A DNA stretch of 64,000 nucleotides, taken from assembly GCA_014773175.1 (NCBI GenBank), contig VXCM01000706.1:62001-126000 (forward strand), read 5' to 3'. The position numbers were made by a program, and so were the translations under genes. The notes beneath the pieces were generated by a model, which did not search any database, was not told the origin of the DNA, and was given only the letters and a program-made list of their open reading frames with translations. This document shows positions 22,425 through 31,749 of this stretch, piece by piece. This DNA comes from Lucifuga dentata (lineage: Eukaryota > Chordata > Actinopteri > Ophidiiformes > Bythitidae). Numbering within the stretch: the stretch's first letter is position 1; every line of letters starts with the position of its first letter.

Positions 22425-25400
22425 TGTCTGTCTCTTGAAACCTACTGACAATAAGTTCCTATTGTGTGTTATGAATTTTGGTGGTGGCTGACCCTTTTGT
22501 TTATTTTTGCATCACAGATTGTGCCTATAAGCATTTTGGGGTCAAACTTCATGTTATCTTCCTTTTCATTCACTGTCACAAAAAGTAGCATAATACAGTG
22601 TAATAAACTATAATACAGTGTAATTTCAGACTGGCTAATATTACCTGTGTCTGTTGCAAGGATCTGGTGGTCCTGGATTCTCCTCCACCAAAGGAATAAC
22701 AATCTTTTCAGCCATGTCCGTCAGGAGAGAGAAGGTAGGATACACAATGAAGTCTATAAAACCTGCAAGAGTAAATCTCTTCTTATCAGCATGTGAAGAC
22801 GAGTAAAAAATATGGTTGGTTGTATTTATCTAAATTAGTAAAGAAATTGCTTTTTTTTCTGATTTCAAAGGTATTTGAGAAAGAGGGCATACAGTGCATA
22901 TATTGGATGTTGATCTAAGAAACAGCATAAATTTTACAATTGTGAAAGGTGATTTTTAGTCATAGTGTATTCATGCATTCCTATTAAAATTCATGCATAC
23001 GCCGTTGTGTATTTATTGAGTGTTTCTCAACAATTTTGTGACTTTGCTGATAGGAACTGCTGGATGGAACTAATTCTTTCTTTTTTTTTCACAAACATTA
23101 ACAAAGGTGACTCAGGAATAAATGTGTTTTGGAGTGTATTGTGTGACATACCAATCTGGGATTCGGCTACCAGGGTGCTTTTTCGATCACACAGAGGAGA
23201 GAAGGGCAGGCCCAGCTCTGCCTCTCTATCACCCTCACAAAGACAGAGAGGGAGAAGACATCTTAAACGGCATCCCACACACTACCTTGAAATAACTCTT
23301 ATTTGCCTACATACTCTCCCTTAGATTGTTCACCATGCTCAATTAGTGTCTATAGCTGAAAATAACAGCAGAAAGGTGAAAGAATGCATTTTCTTTTTAA
23401 AGAGAACAGAGCTGCTAACCGCCTCCTCTATTCTGTCTGTTTTTCAAGGCAATACAGTGAAAGAAGAGAGAATAAAAGCAAAAAATTATTAGTTAGCGCT
23501 ACATTTATATCCATTCTGTCAAAGTACCACCCTCAAAACCAACATGCTTCCCACAGGCCCAATGGACATTTTGCTTGAGACAAACACTTCAAGTAGATAG
23601 TACAACAGATTTCTAACAATTCTCTTAACTTGGATATCAACTTGTTATTGAATTTCTCCAAAACAATCATCTGAAATGAGTTCCTGAATTAATTTAGATG
23701 AAAAAAAAAATGCTATGTTGCCGAATTGTTGTAGTCAATAATATAAATCTATAACAGCAAGTTTAGACCCCATCCAGTCAAAAATGTAGTTTTCTTCGTT
23801 CCTTCCCTTTAGAATTTGACTTTAAACTTGATGTATGTGCAGAATTTTTTGTAGAATTTATCAATATAAGGCTGTTTTCACTTTTCTTTACTGAAAGAAG
23901 AATATGTTGCTATTCTTCCCTGAATTTTAGTTGGCAATGTACATGTACAAGCATGATTTGCCATCAAAAAATCAATGGAAGCCCATCACAGCCATGGCTC
24001 TGAATGTGCAGACATAAATCAGCTTGATGTCTTCTTTTTATGGTTTGTGTATGGTTTTGTGGCTTTATTTCAGAACACAATATAACTAGGTCAGCGCTGG
24101 AGGACATGGCCATATTTGCTTACTCATAGATCAAGAATTTCTCAATGAGAGAAGAGTCCAAACAAAAACCATATTGGGCAAAATACTGGTCAATGGAGAG
24201 TATCGTAAATATGCCTGGAGAGTATCTTTAATCAGTTTTACAAAGATGGTATCATCTAAACATTCCCCACATAGTTCATTGATTGGTCTGGCACGAGCTC
24301 TCAGTGAATATTTTCCAGAATTAAATCACTCATGAAAACTGAGCTCATGAAATGTAGTCTGAGGCTGAAAGTTTGTTGTGCTGACTGAACCTCATACCGT
24401 AGGCACTACTTTTCCTGTGAGTCTTATCAGATGTAATCAGATGCAAACTCTTTGAAAGTTTCCCATTCGTCATTTCAAACTGATGAGTCATTTCCAAAAC
24501 TACTTAGCTGATGTTTTGTGGTTATTTTAAAACAATAATGAAACAGATTAGTTTGAGAAGAGAAGAGAAGAGAAGAGAAGAGAAGAGAAGAGAAGAGAAG
24601 AGAAGAGAAGAGAAGAAGAATTCAGGTCTATCTATATGGTTCCTACCTGCCTGAAAAACTCTTCCATGAGGGCTTTGGTCCAGCGAGAATGAAGTGCCCA
24701 GGGCTTGGATGGATGGCTAATGTCAGCCGTGTGGAGTAACAAGGACAGTGCTTTGGGTTTGTCAATCCTATTGGAGAAAAATGTCCTTGTTAAAGCATAT
24801 TGCAGTTTTTTGCTGTGGTTTCTTCATTTCTGTGCCTCAACAAATGTCAAAAAAAAAAAAAAAAAAAAAAAAAACACAACTGCAGCCTGTCTAACTGAAG
24901 TATGACACTAATTGTCTCTGTCCAGCTGATTCTGAACATTTACTCAATGACCCGACCACCAGCACAGAAGTATTACCGCTCTTGTTGTTGTAGACAGGAT
25001 TTCATGGCTTTAACTTGGAGTAGGTGGGAGGACATGTCAGTAGCCAGCACCATCTCTATAACCAGCGACCGCAGCTCCCTGTCAACACACACACACACAC
25101 ACACAGAGAGACAATACAGTTTATTAGCTGACCTTGGATTATGTACGAAGCCATATAGAAATGCTTCACATGAAGCATCTCTATATGGCTGCCAGCAATT
25201 CATGAGTATAAATTGCTGGCAACAAGACTCAACAGGGTTGTAACATTTCATATTTACTGGGTTTTCTTGTTCCCATGGTAACCCTGAGTTCCATAAAGCT
25301 CACTAGTGTTTAACCAATATCTGTGGTGATTTCTTGAAAGCACAAACACAGTCACATACCTATGATATATCAAGCAACAGCTTATACAGTAAAGATATGA

Positions 25401-28400
25401 ATTAGCAGTATATATGGGGTTCAAAAGTCTGAGACCACACTGAAAATCTGTGATGTTTTCCATGTAAATCTGGAAATAATCAGAAAGTNAAAAGTCTGAG
25501 ACCACACTGAAAATCTGTGATGTTTTCCATGTAAATCTGGAAATAATCAGAAAGTTTGACATCACAAGCAGCGTTTTGGAACATTGTCAGATCATGCTGG
25601 GAAAAACTGGGTCATCAGGTTTTGTACAAACTTGTGGAGTCCATGCCAGCTCAAGTGCATTTTGTTACTAAAGCAAAAGGGGGCATAAAAAATACTAAGA
25701 TGTTCTGAAATTCATGTACATTTTTCAAAGATTCAACTTTTCACTCAAGTTGTTAAGATGATATTATCATTTGTAATGAAAAATCTTGTATTAAATTTAA
25801 ACAATAATGCAAAAAGAATAGAAGCATTTCCACAGTGGTCTCAGACTTTTGGACCCCACTGTATATAATTGATATTATCATGAACTGGTTGAAAGTAGAT
25901 TTTATGCTGTTAAATCACAGGATAATTTTAATGTACTGACCATATTGTGACAATTTGTCACAGTAGTCATAGCAAACTAATCCATGCCCATAATGATCCT
26001 TAAATGATCTTTAAAAGAGAAGTTTGACATCAGAAGGTCAAAGGTCAGCTACAGAGGAGCTAGTTATGAATCAGTTCCTTGTTAAAGTCCATTCATTAGG
26101 ACAGAGATTGTCTTTACAGGGTCACTGACTCAATATATGGCCCAACTGCCCTCATTTCCAGATTCTACAGTATCCATTATATGTGAACCTGTACAATTTC
26201 ACCATTCAGTAGCTCTTGTTTAAAGCAAAAATCTGTCATGCATTCTAATATCATCAATTTACAGTCTCTACAGACTTCAACCACAATCATCTCCTTCAGC
26301 TTCAATTAGCAATTTCCAAGAATGGCTTTTGATGTACATAGAACTGACGTCTAACTTCTGAAATGATGTAGGTGAAGTAGATGGGAAGTGCTGTTTTTTT
26401 TTTTTTAGTCAACAATATGATCTGCATTTCTTATTCAAAATGTCACATGCTGTGTCTGCATTACATTCTGGTCAATTAATATAATTGCAAATTGTATGTT
26501 GCAGCCTCTTTTATGATGGATTTCTCTTTTTGGGATTCAACATTGTCACAACACAGCAAGTGAACAAAAACCCCTTAACTCTCTGATTTACAACAGTACA
26601 TTTACTGTTGTACTGTTTCACTGTACTGTTTATGTCTTATGTGGGTGAAAAAAATCTGCTATCAAAACTCATTATCTATAAATGTCTCAACACCATGCCA
26701 TGCTAACTTAATTTAGACAGCTTTCAATTAGAATACAAAAAACAAACATACCAGGCACAGAAAATGCCAATAGCTATTTTTGCCTCTTGCATCCTCTTTG
26801 AATGTACAGCTGGTTCTTAAGAACATCTATTTTTTCTCATTTTTAGAAAGTAGGAATTTTGTCATCTTACATCCATTCCTCTCTTGTCAAGTTAATGAAG
26901 ATGTTCATTTGGTCGTCTTGCAGGAGGCGGAATGCTGCACTGAGGTGATGGCTTTCCTGTACAGACCGGTCATTGTAGATCATTGCAAACTCTGACCTGA
27001 CAGAAAGAAAATGCAAACAGAAGGTGCAAATGGGCTAGAGAAAGTTACAGAGTGATAGATAAATTGTCTTTTAGTGTATGGAAGTATATACAAATGTTGA
27101 AGTATGATAGTGTAGGTTATGGGGTGGAAGAGTGTGAAGGAGATTAAAAAAAAATTGAACAAATGAAACAATAAAATCTTCAGGGTCTTCAGGGTGTGAT
27201 TATTGTCAATATCAGCAATATGAGTGCAGGTGTGTTATAGTACAAAAGTACAAAAATAAGGAATGATAAAAACTGATATCAAATAGGTATTCATAACTCA
27301 TCTATTGTAAGTTAATTAACATGTTTTTCATTTGCATAATTTACTTAGTGGACTCAAAAATCACATAAAATCGGCTTCTATAAATGATCATTTCATAGAG
27401 AGGAAGATTACCATGACGTTATATTGCTGTGGGCAGACATCTTTTTGTTTTATTCCCAAAAGAAACAAAGATGATGATGGGTGCCAAGAGACTGCGTTCT
27501 TCAGGGCTCCTATGTGGAAAATTGGCATCTAAAAATACTGTGTTCCCTCCATGAACATGTGTTTGCTTTAGAGTGCTCTCTTTCTGTCCTTCTCTCTCTA
27601 TCTAAAATTACATAAAAGCCTTTTAAAATACTACCCTTCTATTTCTACATTCCCTCACATCTCCTACTATTTTACCATTTCACAACAGGACATGTCATTT
27701 ATAGCTGGTAGTTATAAAACATGCTTTAAAAGAGAGCTTACTTTGTGTGGATGTGGAAGTTGTTTGTGGTTCCCGTGTGTTCATAGTCATGAATAGCTGC
27801 AGCGAATAGTGACGCCATCACCTCAAGCTCTGTTAGCCAATGCTTAATGGACACAAAAGACAAAAATAAATAAAGATACATGTAAAACGGTGGACATGCT
27901 GTATTGTTAGAAAAACATGTTGAATTTTATGCCTTTTATTGTAGTCCAGTGGTTCTCAAATTTTTTGAACTAACTACCATCTCACCAACAAGACACAATC
28001 TCTAAGATTCTAAGTAAAAACCACAGAGAAACCCAAGTAAGAGTGTGAAAAATAACTGACACCCATGTAGAAAAGAAATACATAAAGCACACAGGAATAT
28101 TTGAGCTATAAATAAAAAATCTATTTATGATTCAATCATTTGCAACAAAAACAACATTTCCAAAATTTCCACAGACTTCAGTTGTGTTGATTCTCATCTG
28201 AGTCATCTGGTGCAACACCAGAGGGTACTTCAAGTACAACCAGTGGTATGGTATATGTACCACAGTTTGAGAACCATGGTTTTGTAGCTCATGATGACAT
28301 TTGGCATAATGTCAAATCTCATTATGGTCTGTTCAGAACAAGACAACAAGACATTCTGATATTTTTAGTCATCTGTAATAAAGGACACTTAATTCCTGTA

Positions 28401-30623
28401 CTTAAATACAATTTTCACATATTGGTACGTATTTCTGTTTTCACTGTATTAAAAATTTAAGAGGAAAATATTACATTTTTTACTCTACCTTATTTATCTG
28501 ACAGCAGAAGTATCTGATAGTGATTTTGCAGGTAAAACATATCTTAGAAAGCTATTTAACAGCACATAAAGTACTTCACTAGAAGTACTTTTTTGCTGCC
28601 AACCCCTCCGTTACAGAGTGCTTACAGATATTACTAGAATTTTAAAAATGTTTCTACCACAGCTGATCCTTATTGTGAAAACAAACTGAATCACTTGTAT
28701 TTTAAATGGACTGAAGCAGCCGGTCGTACCACGAGTCCGGAGCGCAGCAGCAGACAGTGCAGCGTCTGAGTCACATCAGCAGCATGAACGTGGCTGTGGT
28801 AGGGGTTACTATGCTTGCAGTAGCCTCTCTCCAGTGCAGACAGGAACTCTGTCAGGCAGGAGATGGGGATCTGCAAAATATATTATATAATCATTAAAAG
28901 TTGTTTTGGATAAAATGCCAAGACTCAATGGTTTGTATCAACAACAGGAACTAAACAAGTAACATACAATTTGGGAAATCATAATTCTTTCAAAACCCAG
29001 AAACGGATAATAAAACACATATTGTATATCACATCTGCAACATGCCACACCTGTCTACAGTGTCTACAAGGTCCATAAAGATAATACAAGGTTGATGGAT
29101 AAGTTCTGAGCCTTGTCTAGAAAGTTCTTACTAAGAGGTGTTGCAGTCCTTTTCTTGGCTGTCCAAAACGCTATCTACATCTGACATCATCTGAGGCCAA
29201 ACAGGTTCCATTGTAAGCCTTTTCCATGTGTTGGAACAGGTGACAGGGATAAATAAGGTGACCAGGGTGGGTGCCAAACTAGTTCAAAGCCACGGTCGAG
29301 GATAGCAGCCAGATCACTCCAAGTTGTGCTAGTTTCTCCATCTTGTACAATTCACATATGCTACCAGTAACATACAGTCACTTAGCTCAATGAGTGCAAT
29401 TGTAAAACTCACCAGTGGAATTATCTTACCTCCATAAAAATATTACGTCCCTTGGTCACTTTCTTACATTTCATGCTCAGGATTTATCTACCAAGACTTT
29501 GCATCCTAACCACTGATATTCTTGTAAGCCAGTGCTTTGGATGTAGTATTATATGGAAGGTTTCTCCTAAATAAATCACATTAACTTTGGATTGGATTAA
29601 ATTTTACTGTATGTACTGCGGAATCCAAAAAAAAAAAAAAAANAAAAAAAAAAAAAAGACCTTGAAACGGCCATTGAGCTCATATCGGGTGATCAGCTCA
29701 AAGAACAGAGTTCGTAATGCATGATCAGAGCTGGCCGAGTTCAGAGCAAACACATCAAAGCTCCAGCGATCAACATCCTGGGGAGACGGGGAAAGAATGG
29801 AAAGTAATCATGTTATCGATGATGCAAGATGCTGAAACATACTTGTGCTGTGTGTACACTCTCTTGCATGATGTCTAATGTATTGTGCAAACACACAACA
29901 TACAGTGAGATTTATGTTGATAGTGGCTTACCCTGAGGCAGTTTACAACAGCCACAGGTTGGTCTGGCATGGCTGTCGTGTAGGCCCTCTTGAACATCCT
30001 GGAATAATGCAGTGTTTATATTGAGTTCAGTTAAAGTTCACATGTTGACACTGTGCAGCTAACTAGATTCATGAGCTGTTTATATAAATCCTGCAAAGTC
30101 CCTGTCCCCTTTGGAAGGATGTTTTAAAGACAAAAGAGGCTAATGTTTCACGTTACAGCTGAACTGTCTCTGCTTTCTGTGGTTCTAATGGTAATGAAAT
30201 CAGCTTATATTAGAGTTATAGTTCAGACAGAAATTAGTCATTTGCAGTGAGATTTTTATTATACTTTCCCTATTTTATTACATGTAGGGGTCATAACTAA
30301 AACACAGAATCATATGACTGCTGTTCCTTTACAGTAGCTTCATATACAGGCCTTGTTGGCCTGTCTGAAACATCATTTAAATCTTGTTACCTTTATTTTA
30401 TTATGATTCTCATTTGATATAAAACAAACCTCTCAACAAATATGCCAGCCTGCACTGCATGGACAATGCTGCGGAACTTGGGTTTTTCATCAGACCGTCT
30501 GGCAGGACGTCTGATTCTCTGGGTGAAGGTAGATGCCAGCCAGTCTGTGACCTCTGAGGGCACCCCGTCCGACTGCAGCTGATGAAGGTCATCCTCAGAG
30601 TCCAGGCACTGTCTGAGAGAGAT

Positions 30624-30669
<46 letters not shown>

Positions 30670-31397
30670 CAAGCCTTCGGTAGTGCTGAATGTTCCATGA
30701 TTCCAAAATTAAAAAAAAAAAAAAAGAAAAAGAAAAATACAACTAAAATCAAGTAAACCATATTAGATAGATTTGCAACCAAAAGATTAATTGTATTATT
30801 CTTTCATAGGAAATTGATGTATTAAAGTTCAATAAAAAAAAAAAAAGAAAGAATTATATTAGCTGTATTCTCATCTTTTTGGGGCTGGTTGCTAAGGCTC
30901 AAAGCAGCCATCATCCCATGTATAAATATTAATCTGCCTTTGTTAGTGATAGAAAAGGAGTGTTGCCCTGAAGAAGGTTTACAACCAAAAGCTTGGCAAT
31001 AACGCTTTTACTTGCATTGGATCCAAGTTTGCAGAGCTTTTTCTCAAAAGAGGAAATGACTGCTAGGAAATACTTTTTGGTGCTCTTTTCTTCCGCTATG
31101 TCATAGAAATGACTAAAGTGCTCTAAAATGAGAAGTATCCTATGAAAAAGCTGTATGCATGTATATTCTATCATGAAATTTGAAATCAGCATGGAATGTT
31201 TATGAATGTCTCAGCTTTTTTCCAAAATTGATCAGATTAACTTTACCTTGTTCCATCAAGGTATACTGCCTCTAGTAATGATGCTGTGAAATCCAGATTC
31301 TTTTTTATTTCTTCAAAGTCAACATCTTTTTCCTCGATCTGCTTCAGCATGCTCCTCAGCCTGAAAGGAAAAAAAAAAGATTTACTTGGATGTGAAC

Positions 31398-31435
<38 letters not shown>

Positions 31436-31637
31436 TATAATAATAATAATAATAATAACAATAATACAGTAATAATAATAATAATTTTTATTATATTAGA
31501 AAGCTGAATCTGGTTCCCAAACAGAAATCATTGGGAAAAGCAGAAGTGACGTGATAATGGTCATATTCGGAATGGAAATCTTCACATGAAATCGTACACA
31601 GAAAAAAAATAGTCATTTTGAAACAAAATGGTGGTGA

Positions 31638-31678
<41 letters not shown>

Positions 31679-31687
31679 GTGTGTGTN

Positions 31688-31749
<62 letters not shown>

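Noticed and set aside
31398..31747. Regularly repeated short units that could resemble a CRISPR array
   Set aside because: Simple (AAT)n and (GT)n microsatellites with no spacers, in a vertebrate intron.
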